64,000 nucleotides of DNA from Oreohelix idahoensis (Eukaryota; Mollusca; Gastropoda; Stylommatophora; Oreohelicidae). A program made the position numbers and the translations under genes. Where the stretch lies: contig JAMPIV010011350.1 in assembly GCA_024509875.1 (NCBI GenBank), positions 186,001 through 250,000 of the forward strand. The letters are read 5' to 3'. Below are positions 35,796-47,108 of the stretch, in pieces (position 1 is the stretch's first letter; each line of letters starts with the position of its first letter). The notes under the pieces were generated by a model. The model ran no database searches. It was not told the DNA's origin and saw nothing but the letters and a program-made list of their open reading frames with translations.

Positions 35796-36560
35796 TTGAC
35801 ATATGACTCCGTCGAAAATGACAGCAACACCAGTATGTTCCAACCTACAGCTCTGACTACCTTGAGTTGCGGTCATCCTCTACCCGCTCTTCCTGCCTTA
35901 GCGGTGCATGACGGAAGATGGTCTCTTACTTTACATAAAGGATTTGTGAATAATAATCCAGTCTCAGTTCTCTTTGATTCGGGATGCACAACTGTTGGAA
36001 TTAGACAGTCTCTAGTCCATCCATCTTTCGCTACAGGTAATATGGGTAAATGTGTGACATTCGGTGGGGCAGTTGAGATTTTTCCGACTGCCATAGTCCA
36101 CATTGCCACACAATTTTTTACTGGTTATATACACGCATGTTTGCTCAGAGCACCTATCGCCGACCTTACTGTCGGACAGATACATGGTGTGAAGGTGTGT
36201 ACACCAGAACAAATTGCTGCTTGGGAACAGCAACATCACCTTACTACGTCCACCTTAGGGACTATGCCAAAATCTTTTCACCAGGTGGATACTGCAAACG
36301 TCATACATTCTGCTAATTTTGTGCAATTTTACAGAAATAATGATACAATTGTTCATCATGCTAATTTTGGTGTTTCTTTTAGCCCAGTACGACATACTTT
36401 AGTGCGTCGTTACTCTAACTTTGATCCTTCTTTAAGTACCATTGTAGAAGAAGATCCTTCAGTTTTGACAGACACACACACTAACTTTGTAGTTACGACT
36501 GAATCTACTGAATCTTTTGGTAGAACTATTTCGGCTGATCATAGTATCAGTTCAGAATAG
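35796..36560 (+). CDS. Protease-only ORF derived from a Gmr1-like element (element 1/2 family)
   Basis: 254 codons, intact. Residues about 20-30 carry 'TLSCGHPLPALP', matching the CGH end of the family motif, but the first CX2C pair is lost (Asn at both sites). The retroviral-type aspartic protease follows with DSG at 35976-35984 ('LFDSGCTTVGIRQS') and aligns with element 2 through 'IHGVKVCTPEQI' (about residue 145). After that the sequence departs from elements 1 and 2: about 100 residues rich in Ser, Thr, Asn and His, ending in a stop. No integrase, RT or LTR was found nearby. It may be a truncated element copy with a new tail, a spliced-out remnant, or a domesticated protease. Family assignment is secure; gene status is not. 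Confidence 0.6.
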   Translation: MTYDSVENDSNTSMFQPTALTTLSCGHPLPALPALAVHDGRWSLTLHKGFVNNNPVSVLFDSGCTTVGIRQSLVHPSFATGNMGKCVTFGGAVEIFPTAIVHIATQFFTGYIHACLLRAPIADLTVGQIHGVKVCTPEQIAAWEQQHHLTTSTLGTMPKSFHQVDTANVIHSANFVQFYRNNDTIVHHANFGVSFSPVRHTLVRRYSNFDPSLSTIVEEDPSVLTDTHTNFVVTTESTESFGRTISADHSISSE

Positions 36561-37099
36561 CAATGATGGACAATATTTTCTCCTTTTTACAAAATAACAA
36601 CAACAACAAAATTATCTCTCAGTTTTTGTGTATTGTTTTACCGTGAAAGTCTTGTTTGTTGATAAAATATTATCTTTATTCTTCTGATAGTTTGTTTTTG
36701 TATGTTTTTTGTCACGTTTTTTACGATGCACGCCAGCTTCAGCCTACACGCCAGGTCCGCTGTTTATTTTAGGGCATACATGTACGTTCAAACATTAACG
36801 AGTTTTTGGTATTTGATTAATGATTTGATCCGTATAAACTGTTCCTTAAAATTTGATGCTATATTTTATTTTCCAATTGATTCATTCATTAAGCTTCAGG
36901 TCGCCATAGAGCACAAACCTTCAATGAACAAGCCAAACTACATTGTCCTGTGTCATCCGTTCAAGGCCTGTCTATGTCTTCTTTATCCCCTTTATGTCAA
37001 AATCGAATTCCCTTATCAATGTGGGTTTTTTTGTTTGATCTCCCTAAATTTGTCTTACACTGCGGAATCAAGAATAAGGGTTGTCTTGCAATGCTATTG
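36561..37099. other. Non-coding downstream of the protease ORF
   Basis: Begins with a (CAA)n patch near 36595-36612. No integrase similarity continues. Open frames here lack support. Confidence 0.4.
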
Positions 37100-37288
37100 A
37101 AAGGTTTCCTAAATGTGCACCATGTCCATCACCAGCATCTTCTTCTCATCTCTCGTTCCATTGGCACTTATCTGGTTCTTGTCATTAGTTCTACATTAGT
37201 GATCTTGTCATACCACTTCAATCTTTCTATTCGAAGCAAGCACCCATTTATGAAAGTCTAACTTCTCTGTTGTTGTTTTTGCTTTACT
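37100..37288 (-). pseudogene. LINE RT C-terminal relic, part 1
   Basis: Corresponds closely to 8455-8625 (shared 'ttctcatctct', 'tctggttcttgtca', 'cttgtcatacca'). It is the downstream part of a minus-strand LINE pol, split from part 2 by the SINE. Confidence 0.8.
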
Positions 37289-37301
37289 CCATGTTTCAGA
37301 G

Positions 37302-37563
37302 GGAGCCGCGGTAGCATAGTGGTTAGTGCACTGGCTTCCTAGCTCAGTGGTCTATGGTTCGATCCCCAGATGAGGTGGGGTTGTTTTAGGCCGCAAACGG
37401 CTCCTGGGGTCGACCCAGCCCCAACTGGGTACCACAACAACTTCTGGGAAGGTTAAGTCGGCAGGCGTGATGCTGACCATATCACCCCTAGTGTGCCGAT
37501 GATCAAGAAAATATGGGCCTAACACCATATTCCCAAAATGCCTCAATGGGCGTGTAACGGGAT
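37302..37563 (+). mobile_element. tRNA-derived SINE with 13-bp target-site duplication
   Basis: The first about 73 bp have the internal RNA polymerase III promoter: an A-box-like 'tagcatagtgg' (37311-37321) and B box 'ggttcgatccc' (37353-37363). The remaining about 190 bp is a unique body ending 'gcgtgtaacggga'. It is flanked by perfect CCATGTTTCAGAG at 37289-37301 and 37564-37576. Inserted into the minus-strand LINE relic. The tRNA parent was not identified. The tRNA-like head is not a functional tRNA gene. Confidence 0.93.
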
Positions 37564-37576
37564 CCATGTTTCAGAG

Positions 37577-37745
37577 CCATACGATAGGACTGACTTGATA
37601 TTTGAGTTCAAGATTCTGACTTTTTTCAAATGTTGGACATGATTTCTTATGATCTCCATATAATAAAATCTTAACTTGCCTTTTGTACTATATTCTTATA
37701 TTGATATCACTGTCTTTCTCTTGTCTACATTGCTGCCAAGATACA
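37577..37745 (-). pseudogene. LINE RT C-terminal relic, part 2
   Basis: Continues part 1 after removal of the SINE: homologous to 8630-8800, with the eroded 'YLGSNVDK' and 'NSNIKSVLSYG' blocks on the minus strand. Confidence 0.8.
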
Positions 37746-38424
37746 TGAATGATTTGACATATCAAAGAGTTTTAACTGTAGTTTCCACTAAATGACACAT
37801 CTGTTATAGATATAATGTCGACGAGGTATCGGAATACGCAGAAAGTGACGGATTATCTAGTGATTATAAACATTGTAATTTGGAAAGTCATACCTAGGTT
37901 ACGATGACAAGAGCTCACAAATATTTGTAGGAGGATTTTAAAAAAAAATGCAAGCACCCAACTTGACAGGAGGTAGTTTTTATGTTCATAGGGCCATCAT
38001 TTTTTAAACTTTTAAATTTAAACTCTGGGCCGGAGCTGACGTCAGTTGGCTTTGCCATTGTTGATTCATATGGGAAAAATAGTGTTTTAACTAATAAGGA
38101 GCGTCTAAGTCTATGCAGTGTTCAGCTAACATATTTGGAGTTACAATTAAAGACTAATTGTTGAAAACCTTTCCAACTGGTCGATCAACAAGGTTTGTTA
38201 GTCCAGAGGTAGTCATTTGTGTAACGAATAATACTGGCAGATTTTAATGTCAGATAACGTCTCAAGAAACGAGACGGTTAAATACTTGCACAGCAACAAG
38301 GAGTTCTGGCAATCCACGTATATCTAAACATCTCCTTGGCAAAACACGCTCACACTAATGAATCTCATTACATGTCAAACAACTGATAGGCTATTTTTGA
38401 CTATCTATTGGGTGATTTAAAAAT
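37746..38424. other. Non-coding, nothing recognised
   Basis: No ORF with similarity. 38030-38130 is moderately GC-rich without a signature. Confidence 0.4.
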
Positions 38425-38775
38425 CACTTCCTATTTTTAACTTTAATATCCTCACTTGTGTCTATTAGATATACACGAAACAAATGCTAAAACAAGAAGT
38501 TATAACTGCAATTTGACAAATAATTTTTGTTAATGTTATAAACAAAATAACACCTGAAATAACCAATACACTGACGTTATACAGCGACATCTGCTGCCCT
38601 CTAATAAATCATTTGCTAAACAAAGAGGATCTCATGTTAAGTTCTAATGTTAATTAGACATTGCATTTTATGTTATAAAACAACGATTAATTGTCTTTGA
38701 CATCTGTTTCAAAAAAATTAGTTGGATAACAGTAAAGACATAACAATTTAAAGATAGGAAGTGAACGTTTCCATC
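38425..38775. repeat. Diverged interspersed repeat, copy B
   Basis: Pairs with 4900-5265 in the same orientation. Both have 'aaacaaatg..' early, a shared 'gacgttata' centre and 'ttggataa.agt' near the end. Confidence 0.6.
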
Positions 38776-39007
38776 ACACTGTATATATAATCCGTCAGCC
38801 AAGCTTCGTGTGCAACAGAAACGTTCATCAGTTCAATATCTCACGACAATAGTAATCTCAACTATGTCTGCACTCATGTTGCAGGCCAGCGTAGGAATGT
38901 AAATTATTTGAACGGTTCCATATTATATTTTGATCACCATTTTCACAATTAGTGCAGAGACGCGCACGATCATAATACCCATACAGACAAGCATTATCCG
39001 TCTAAAC

Positions 39008-39988
39008 CAGGGTTTCTTTACCTTTCGTGTGCCGTTGACCCCTTTGACTGTCCGGTGAAAACTAAGGACCCCTTTGATTGTCCGACGAAGGCTATGGACT
39101 CCTTTGATTATCCGATGTGGCTATGGACCTCTTTGATTGTCCGATGAAGGCTATGGACCTATTTGATTGTCCGATGAAGGCTATGGACCTCTTTGATTGT
39201 CTGATGAAGGCTATGGACCCCTCTAATTGTCCGATGAAGGCTATGGACCTCTTTGATTGTCTGATGAAGGCTATGGACCTCTTTGATTGTCCGATGAAGG
39301 CTATGGACCCCTCTAATTGTCCGATGAAGGCTATGGACCTCTTTGATTGTCTGATGAAGGCTATGGACCTCTTTGATTGTCCGATGAAGGCTATGGACCC
39401 CTCTAATTGTCCGATGAAGGCTATGGACCTCTTTGATTGTCTGATGAAGGCTATGGACCTCTTTGATTGTCCGATGAAGGCTATGGACCCCTTAGATTGT
39501 CCGATGAAGGCTATGGACCCCTCTAATTGTCCAATGAAGGCTATGGACCTCTTTGATTGTCCGATGAAGGCTATGGACCTCTTTGATTGTCCGATGAAGG
39601 CTATGGACCTCTTTGATTGTCCGATGAAGGCTATGGACCCCTCTAATTGTCCGATGAAGGCTATGGACCTCTTGGTTGTCCGATGAAGGCTATTGACCCC
39701 TCTAATTGTCCGATGAAGGCTATGGACACCTCTAATTGGCCGATGAAGGCTATGGACCCCTCTAATCGTCCGATGAAGGCTATGGACCCCTCTAATTGTC
39801 CGATGAAGGCTATGGACCTCTTTGATTGTCCGATGAAGGTTATGGACTCCTTTGTCCGATGAAGACTATGGACCTCTTCTTGGATAAGGAATGTTCATTA
39901 ATATATAATTAAAAACATTACATTTTAAATTTTTAGAATCCATTCACGGTCCCCTAGTGGTTCATGGACCTCATGTTAAGAAACCCTG
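39008..39988. mobile_element. hAT-like MITE containing an expanded minisatellite
   Basis: Left end CAGGGTTTCTTTACCT, right end (reverse complement) CAGGGTTTCTTAACAT. Flanking 8-mers GTCTAAAC (39000-39007) and ATCTACAC (39989-39996) agree at 6 of 8 positions, matching hAT duplication length and the TCTA-centred target preference. A relative with a single internal unit is at 23838-24182. Confidence 0.75.
39046..39880. repeat. 30-bp minisatellite with 90-bp higher-order period
   Basis: About 28 units of 'tgtccgatgaaggctatgga' plus ten variable bases. Three unit variants (ctttgattgtctg, ctttgattgtccg, ctctaattgtccg) recur in that order several times between 39181 and 39480, giving a 90-bp superunit. 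The unit is a multiple of three, so a 189-codon frame exists by arithmetic only. Confidence 0.95.
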
Positions 39989-39996
39989 ATCTACAC

Positions 39997-40431
39997 TATT
40001 TCACTCACCTGTACAGAACACGTCCGTTCACTGCCACAGGAAGGCACTGACTCCAAGTGTCTCCCTAAGACGTACTTAACACTTCACATAACAACCATAG
40101 TACTTACGTTTCAGTTTGGGTGCAAATCGGTGCACAACACTAAAAAAATACGGACCGTGTCCTCTTTTATGTATCAGAATGCTAAGTACATTACTTCTCC
40201 ATACTAATGTTAACCTACAGTCAGAGCATATTTAGACGTGGTGAGGCCCTAAGCTATCCGAAGCTGTGGAGGTCCTATCTGGCAATTGGTAACAGAGAAT
40301 AAGACAGTGTACCAGCTGAACTTGGCAAGAATACCGCCAAGATGCATAACAAATCCATGTGAGGTGGGCGGAAGGGTTGCTCCGTTAGAGCTTTAGAAAT
40401 ATGCCTTTCATTTTTCGGTTTCTGTGACCGC
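39997..40431. other. Non-coding, nothing recognised
   Basis: No ORF or repeat partner seen before the paired repeat at 40432. Confidence 0.4.
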
Positions 40432-40860
40432 ATTGCCTCCCTTGCTTTGCAGTAGTGGTCCAACAGTGGCCAGAACTCAAGAGTATCTATTATAGGCTTC
40501 AATGGAGTCTATCTTTACACAAGATTACTCTTGGCAGAAATGTAGATAGAAGAGCAGTAAAGCTTCTATCACATGGGAGTCTTCACAAGATATTCAGATA
40601 AGCGAAAACAATGCTGGCTGTCGCTGAGCACGTTAATTCTGTAATCTGCATACACTTTTACGAAGAATTTAAGCAATGGTTTATTCTAGCTCGTTAAGCC
40701 CCCACCCCTGATTTAATCAGTGGAATTATTATTATAATGTATATATAGCTCTGTTTAGAGTGTGTGTTTAGTAACTTTGACTGAGACAAACATGTAGTAC
40801 ATTTAAAAGGATTGAATCGAAGTTAAATTTGTAACATTACAAATAACAAAATTTAATAAT
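40432..40860. repeat. Interspersed repeat family, copy A
   Basis: About 430 bp, co-linear with 57392-57820 (roughly 85-88% identical by eye), from 'ttgcctccc.tgctttgcagtag' to 'aaatttaat'. Non-coding. Class unknown; perhaps a non-autonomous element. Confidence 0.85.
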
Positions 40861-42353
40861 CACTTTAAGTTTAACAGTTTAAAAGAAATAATTTGAATAG
40901 TTATGAAAAGGATTTCATCACTTGAATGGGATTTAACTGAATAAAGGAGGTCACTTTTGGCAGCGGATATTTTCACTTAGCTGCCAATGGTAGTTTCTTC
41001 TCCCGCTGGGTTAGTTTCTTTCACTCTGCTCTCGCTCGTCTCTGGTCAAAGTTCAGGCGCCGCACGTTCCCAGAACGTCAAGGAGTAACGGCCAAGTTGG
41101 TTCTGCGTCTGTCTATAAGACCCTCTTATGATGGCGTCTCTCACAACGTCAGTCCACTTCTACCTTCACTTGGTTCCAGAGATAGTACTTTCTGCTGGTA
41201 CCACCAATAACTGGTAATAGAAATAGAAACGAAACGCTCTTCTGAGAATGGCGTTTTCCGACACAGTTATGTGCTCCCCTCCCTCCCCCCCCCCCACCTT
41301 CTTCTATTCTACCATCCCATATCAGAATTTACCCTCGATGAGAATTAAACCTCGTGATAAAACTCCCTTTACATTTAAACTGAATAGCTTTAGCTTTATA
41401 TTACATTTAAATGAAAAGGTTAAATGTACAGATATAATATGTTTTACATTTACATCTCCACTGTTTGAAAAGTCTTCACAATATAAATTCATTTATGTTT
41501 CCTTTATATTTACACTTGTTGAAAAGTTTGAAACTTCGATTAATTTAGAATTGAATATTTTCACATAGGCATTTACACTGGTTTAAAGCTTGAAAACTTA
41601 CATTAATTTTGAAGTGAATAGGTTTATAGGGACATTTACACTGCTTTGAAAATGTAAGTATTATTCTTAGAATGTACATCATTTCATTTCATCTTTCCCT
41701 TCCTGCTCCATAGGGAACCTGGAACTACTTTACGCTTTTAGTTCTCTTTACGAAACTCTCAATAAAGCAATCACCAGCCTGTGCAGTGGTGGTTCATGAA
41801 TCTGTCACCGTGGAGTCTTCACAGCATTATTCGTGCTGGGTTTAGTTCAGATGAACAGTAATGTGGTGTTGATAAAATAACAGTGAATGAGAAAATGGTT
41901 TAAGAAATGTAAATAATTTACTAAATGGACTATTTGTTCTATAGATTTTTTTTTTAAAGTGAACTTTATTTGCTTTCATTTCAATTTATAAATCAGTGTA
42001 CATTTTACAAAGTGAAATACATGGAAAGTACATGGATAATTTTTCAATTTACAAATCATGTGCATTTTACAATAAAGAAAACGTGATAAAAGGGTTACAT
42101 TTCAATATAAAGACTCCTCTGTTGACGGAAGTACTTTTGTACACCTGCATACCCAAGAGAATGAGTTTATATGTTTTAGACAAGGTTGTGTATAATACCC
42201 TAGAAAAACAAAGGTGAGAAGGAAAAGAAACAAGGTGTGTATTTTGGTGAATGTGTGTATAACCATATACCGGTACATACATGTTTAAAAAATAAAAAAA
42301 AAACTCATATTCATTACATTTTTTTATGTACTTATATCAGGAAATGCTTCTTA
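40861..42353. other. Non-coding, AT-rich, nothing recognised
   Basis: Includes a C-rich patch near 41280-41297. Several loosely similar 'ttacattta..ctgtttgaaaag' phrases between 41375 and 41655 suggest an old degenerate tandem repeat. Confidence 0.35.
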
Positions 42354-42358
42354 GTGTG
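42354..42358. repeat. Target-site duplication of element 2 (left)
   Basis: GTGTG here and at 52364-52368. Confidence 0.9.
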
Positions 42359-43175
42359 TGATAAACTCTCTTTTCCACTTGATAAAGATCAGTGTTGATA
42401 GGGTCTACCAGTGTTGCTTGGGTGGTTGTGATCGTGTTCGAAGAGTGTCGATAGGTGTTGTCAAACACGAAGACAAACAAAAGGTCAACTCGACCTAAGC
42501 AGTGGTGTATTGTTTTGGAGTGAGGATACAGACAGTACGCGAATGCTGGAAAATGTTCTGAGAGTTGACAATAGGGCAATCTCACTCACTCGTGGCATGA
42601 AGTGTAAGACGAACTACTGTTTACGTTTTCTTGCATTTAATGGACACACACTTCGACGACACAGGAACAGGAAACATCAGACAGGTTGGCATAAATCATC
42701 ATAATATTGATCAATGCAATGCACTATCACCTGGGCATTCATGTTGTATAACAGTTCAATGTAATGTCAGTAGACAAGCACTCAGTATTTCAGCACATAT
42801 GTATAATCTCAGGCCTTACTGACAAATCGCGTCAGTTAAAAACCAATGTTTACTCATGGTTCCCTGTAAGAACCTCGTCTAAGTCTTTCAGGCCGAAAAT
42901 TCAGTAAATGAATTTATGAATACAATGTCAAACCACCAGTAGTGGGTTTTCATATAATAGTATGCAGATCTCGATATCATCGTCTGATATTAAGGACATT
43001 CCTGTTCTCGATTGATGATTTTATAAGATTGAAACTTGGAGTCCAAAGATGGCTCCATCTTTGACTTTCGCTCACAACAAAGATAATGACGAAGCATGAT
43101 CATAGGCTCTGTTCCTTTCATAAATATATGTAAATTAGACTCTGCATATCCTGTTCAATCATGTTGCGACATAAA

Positions 43176-43211
<36 letters not shown>

Positions 43212-44240
43212 CTGCAAGCAAATATGTCGTCTTAACATCGCTAATCAAACGCCTGTGCAGACGATAGCATGTCGACCTAGCTGAATATGACGAAAGGTTC
43301 AATATGTCTGTTTTACCTTATTTCTCAGGAAAAACACAACAGCGAATAACGCGAATAACGCACGCCATTTCTTGGCGTCAAGAATCAACACTGGGGAAGA
43401 ATCTCTGATAATTCAATCATAGAGATAAACAATCTCCTTTCCCCAAAAGGAACCACAGAGCTCAAGACAAATCTTCAGACCGCCTTCATCTAGGTCCAAC
43501 AGGGCGGCACCTTCTCACCTCCCTTCTTAGCGACACATCCGCCGAACAACCTATGACCCCAAATAAGTTGCTACAGTGGAAACAAAACAATTATTGCAAA
43601 AATTTCTGGAGAAAAAAAATTTCCTTAATTTTTAAGTCCACTCCAAGTTCACCCCTGAAGACAGTTAGGGTAAGGGAGGCAATAAACAGGACGTAATTGT
43701 CTGAACCCACTCCTTAGCTTAGCTCAAACACCTACTTCTTCACAACCCTGTGATTGCTAGATAATAACAAACTTTACCAGCGTTTAGTATTACAAACTCA
43801 ATAATTAACATATATTCCGACAAAATCAACCTGTAACCCAAATGTATATTACTCAAAATGCTGTGGAGAACAATTATTAATTATTAAGATATAGTTCGAC
43901 TTAGACATATAAAGATATTAAGATAAAAGACATACTCGTCCTAACTAGACAAGAACTACACATAGATTCGGGTCATAGATATTCTGAAGCAAGAACAATC
44001 TATTTCTAACCAAACAAAGAATAGATCGCTGCAAACCTAGATTTCTACGCTATTCGATATTCAGCAAAGATACAAGAACGGATAACTCACAAAATGAATA
44101 CACATCGCCAAATCTGAGTTCTGTCCCTCTAGACTGGAAATCGTAAATTCAAAGATAAATATATTTTTATCAGACAAATAAATACATTTTTCATTTGTAT
44201 GCGTAATCTGTGCGCCACACAAAAGAATATGTGCGCAACA
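42359..44240 (-). repeat. Element 2 3' LTR (left copy)
   Basis: 1,882 bp. Carries a 33-bp (TA)n at 43179-43211 and about 330 bp (43556-43886) that the other LTR lacks. Confidence 0.93.
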
Positions 44241-44713
44241 GATTACCACACCCCCCGGGAAAAAAAATGAAAATCATTTTTTTTTTCCATCTGAGAGCAA
44301 CATACAATAGGCTCACAACGCACAAATACTGCGCAGATGAGAAACATCTGGAATTTATAAGCCAAATTAAGGCAAAGTCGAAATAAAGATCGACTGGTGA
44401 GAATACATCTCAACCTCTCAGAGAAAGCATTTCTCTTAAGCATAAATGTTTCCAAGGAGGTGTCACCAACGCATTCTACTATACTTGCAATGACACAATG
44501 CTTATAACAATTTCATATTTAAGCATTATAAGTACATGATTTACAAAAAAGAAAAATCATCAACGAGTACCGGTGAATATATATATCAATGAACTTAGTG
44601 ATAGTAGTGATACAATCACTATATTACAAATCACAATGTGTATCTATCTTGATATAGAAAAGAAAAAAATATGTTGTCGAGTTGGAAGTGTTAAGAAGTC
44701 CAAGACTCAACAG
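44241..44713 (-). other. Element 2 3' untranslated region and polypurine tract
   Basis: On the minus strand a GGGGGGTGTGG tract lies next to the LTR (44246-44262) and is the likely polypurine primer. Confidence 0.6.
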
Positions 44714-45846
44714 TTAAGTGGAATCATGAGGGCATCTAGACAGAATGTCTGCCATCACATTATCTGATCCACGGATAGCTCGTACCGAAAAATGAAAAGG
44801 TTGAAGAGCAATTGCATATCGAGTAGACCTCGAGCTCTTTAAATTTTTACTCTGTATAGCCGTAAGAGCTTTCTGATCGGTTTCTACTATGAAATGTGCG
44901 CCTAAAAGAATCTTTGTAGTTTGAGAATTGACCAAACCATAGCCAATAGTTCACGGTCTAAAACCGAGTAATTCCTTTCTGCAGCATTAAGTTTTCTAGA
45001 GATATACATTACTGGATGCAGAGTTCCAGAGTACTCTTGCATTAGTGCCGCTCCAATCCCAGTGGATGAAGCGTCACTACGAAGAACAAATGTCTTATCT
45101 GTAGTAGGTAACACTAAAATAGGTGGTGATGAAAACAAAGTTTTGATCTTATCCAAAGAGGATTGGCATTCCTGTGACCAGTGGACTATATTAGGCGACT
45201 CTTTTTTTAGTAGTGTAGAAAGAGGTGCCATAATAGAGGATAGATTCGGAATGAATCTTCCATAAAATTGAATAAGACCTAAGAGACTTCGCACTTGCTT
45301 TTTAGTCTTAGGAATAGAGATGTTAAGTATCTTAGTGATATTATGGTCCTCTGTCTTTAGGAAACCATGACCCACTCGATGCCCTAAGAAAGAAATTTCG
45401 CTAAAACCAATGCAGGCTCTAGAGGGTTTCGCTGACAGGTTATACTCGCGTAGAGTAGACAGTAATTCAACTAGCCCTGAATAGTGATCTTCCCAAGTAT
45501 CGCTGAAAAGACAGATGTCGTCTAGATACGCGATGACATCTGACCGATAAGATAAAATTCGACGCATCATGCGTACGAATGTAGCTGGAGCGTTCATAAG
45601 GCCGAAAGGCATGAAATTCCATTGAAAACGGCCTCTAGGTGTAGAAAAAGCCGTAAAAGGTTTGGCGCGTTCAGATAAAGGAACTTGCCAATATCCTTTA
45701 GACAAATCTAGTTTAGTGAAAAAATGAGATTTAGAAAGCCTAGTAAGTGGCTCTTCTAGTAAAGGCATAGGTTCAGCATCGAACTTCGTAACTTGATTCA
45801 ATTTGCGATAGTCAACGCAAAGACGTATGTTATTGTCTTTTTCCAA
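44714..45846 (-). pseudogene. Element 2 reverse transcriptase and RNase H
   Basis: The 314-codon frame (45846-44902) holds 'LCVDYRKLN', 'FTKLDLSKGYWQV', 'PFGLMNAPATF', 'YLDDICLF' (about 45520) and RNase H 'RSDASSTGIG' and 'VLDRELLAM'. A frame break at about 44920 shifts the rest ('VETDQKAL', 'ADILSRCP') into another frame ending at 44714. The upstream break at about 45840 separates RT from the integrase frame within an A/T-run context. Polymerase residues look intact; the ORF does not. Confidence 0.93.
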
Positions 45847-47105
45847 ACAATAACCATCGGCGAAGAATATGCAGAAGTGGATGGTTCAATTATTTTTAAA
45901 TCTATCATCTCATCCAACTCCTTCTCAACCTGTGCTTGAAAATGTATAGGGATAGGATAAGGTCTGACCCTAATAGGATTATGGTCAGTTAGAATAATGT
46001 CATGTTCAATGACATGAGTTTGTCCAGGGATGTCAGTAAGGACATCCTGAAATGTTCGTAACATAGCCGAAACTTGTCGCTGTTCTCCTAAAGACAAATC
46101 CAGAGAAACAGTAACGTTTTTCCATGATTCACTAGAATGAAGTGGAATCATCGGAAGCGGAAGATTAACATCCGAAAAACTTGTTTCCTCATCCTGTATT
46201 ACAGACAGTGATGAGTAATGACCATGTTGGACTGGTGAATCGTCCGTTGCCTGGAAAATAGGCTGTAAATAATCCGGACGTTCATGGAATTCCGTAAGCA
46301 TATTGATGTGGAAGGTTTTATGCTTTCCATCAATATCGACAATGTAGTCAACATCGGAAATTTTCCAGATTATATCGTACGGACCTTTCCAAGAAATAAG
46401 AAGTCTGTTTTCCCTACAAGGTAGTAAAACAAATGCTTTGTCACCAGGACAAAGTTGTCGTAAGGTTCTTTTCTTATTGGCAAATTGTCTTGCTTTCTGC
46501 GTAGCAAATTCAGAAGAAGAAGTTGCCAATTTGCATGCTTCGATAATCTTTTGTCTCAGCGCGATGACATATTCGTAAGAGGATTTTGTGTCATCGGTAA
46601 TATTATCAGCGGTTATGAGATCATGAAGTAAAGAAATGGGGCCGCGCGGTCGCGCGCCAAAGACAAGTTCAAAGGGAGAAAATCCTGTATGTTCATTGGG
46701 GACCTCTCTGTAAGCGAAGAGGGCCGCGGGTAAAACCCTGTCCCAGTCTTGAGGATGGTCCTCAGTTATCTTCCCTAGCAAGTTTTTGAGTGTTCTATTT
46801 AGCCGTTCGACCATCCCATTGGACATAGGATGATAGATACTACTCAAAGATCTCTCTATCTGCAGAGTCGACATCACTTGAGACATGGTATCCGATATTA
46901 GTTGGGTGCCATGGTCTGATAATATTTCTCCGGGGAATCCCAGACGAGAAAATATAAGCCAAAGAGCATCTGCAATGTCAGCAGTAGTAATGCTCTTCAG
47001 AGGAATAGCCTCTGGCCAACGTGTGCACATGTCCACACACGTTAAAATAAACTGATGCCCTCTAGCAGATTTGATCTTAAATGGACCAATGATGTCTATC
47101 GCCAT
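45798..47105 (-). pseudogene. Element 2 integrase core, C-terminal domain and RT N-terminus
   Basis: 435 codons: 'AIDIIGPF' (first Asp), 'VDMCTRWPEA', 'LSDHGTQL' (second Asp), 'SNGMVERLN' (Glu, exactly D-X35-E), GPY/F module 'SWKGPYDIIWKIS', then a linker into the RT start ('DIPGQTHVIEHDI', 'IIEPSTSAYSS'). One frame joining integrase to RT proves the integrase-first order in this family too. Upstream, an in-frame TAG at about 47106-47108 separates it from the zinc domain. Confidence 0.93.
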
Positions 47106-47108
47106 TTT

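Noticed and set aside
36702..37261. Open frames of 103 and 132 codons after the protease ORF
   Set aside because: No recognisable motif, and partly overlapping the antisense of a LINE relic.
37302..37374. Possible tRNA gene
   Set aside because: A and B boxes are present but the sequence continues into a 190-bp body with retroposon duplications; it is a SINE head.
39117..39686. 189-codon open frame with MAMDLFDCP-type repeats
   Set aside because: It lies wholly in a 30-bp tandem array; a unit divisible by three keeps frames open without selection.
39046..39880. CRISPR-like regular repeats
   Set aside because: No unique spacers; contiguous minisatellite in a eukaryotic transposon.
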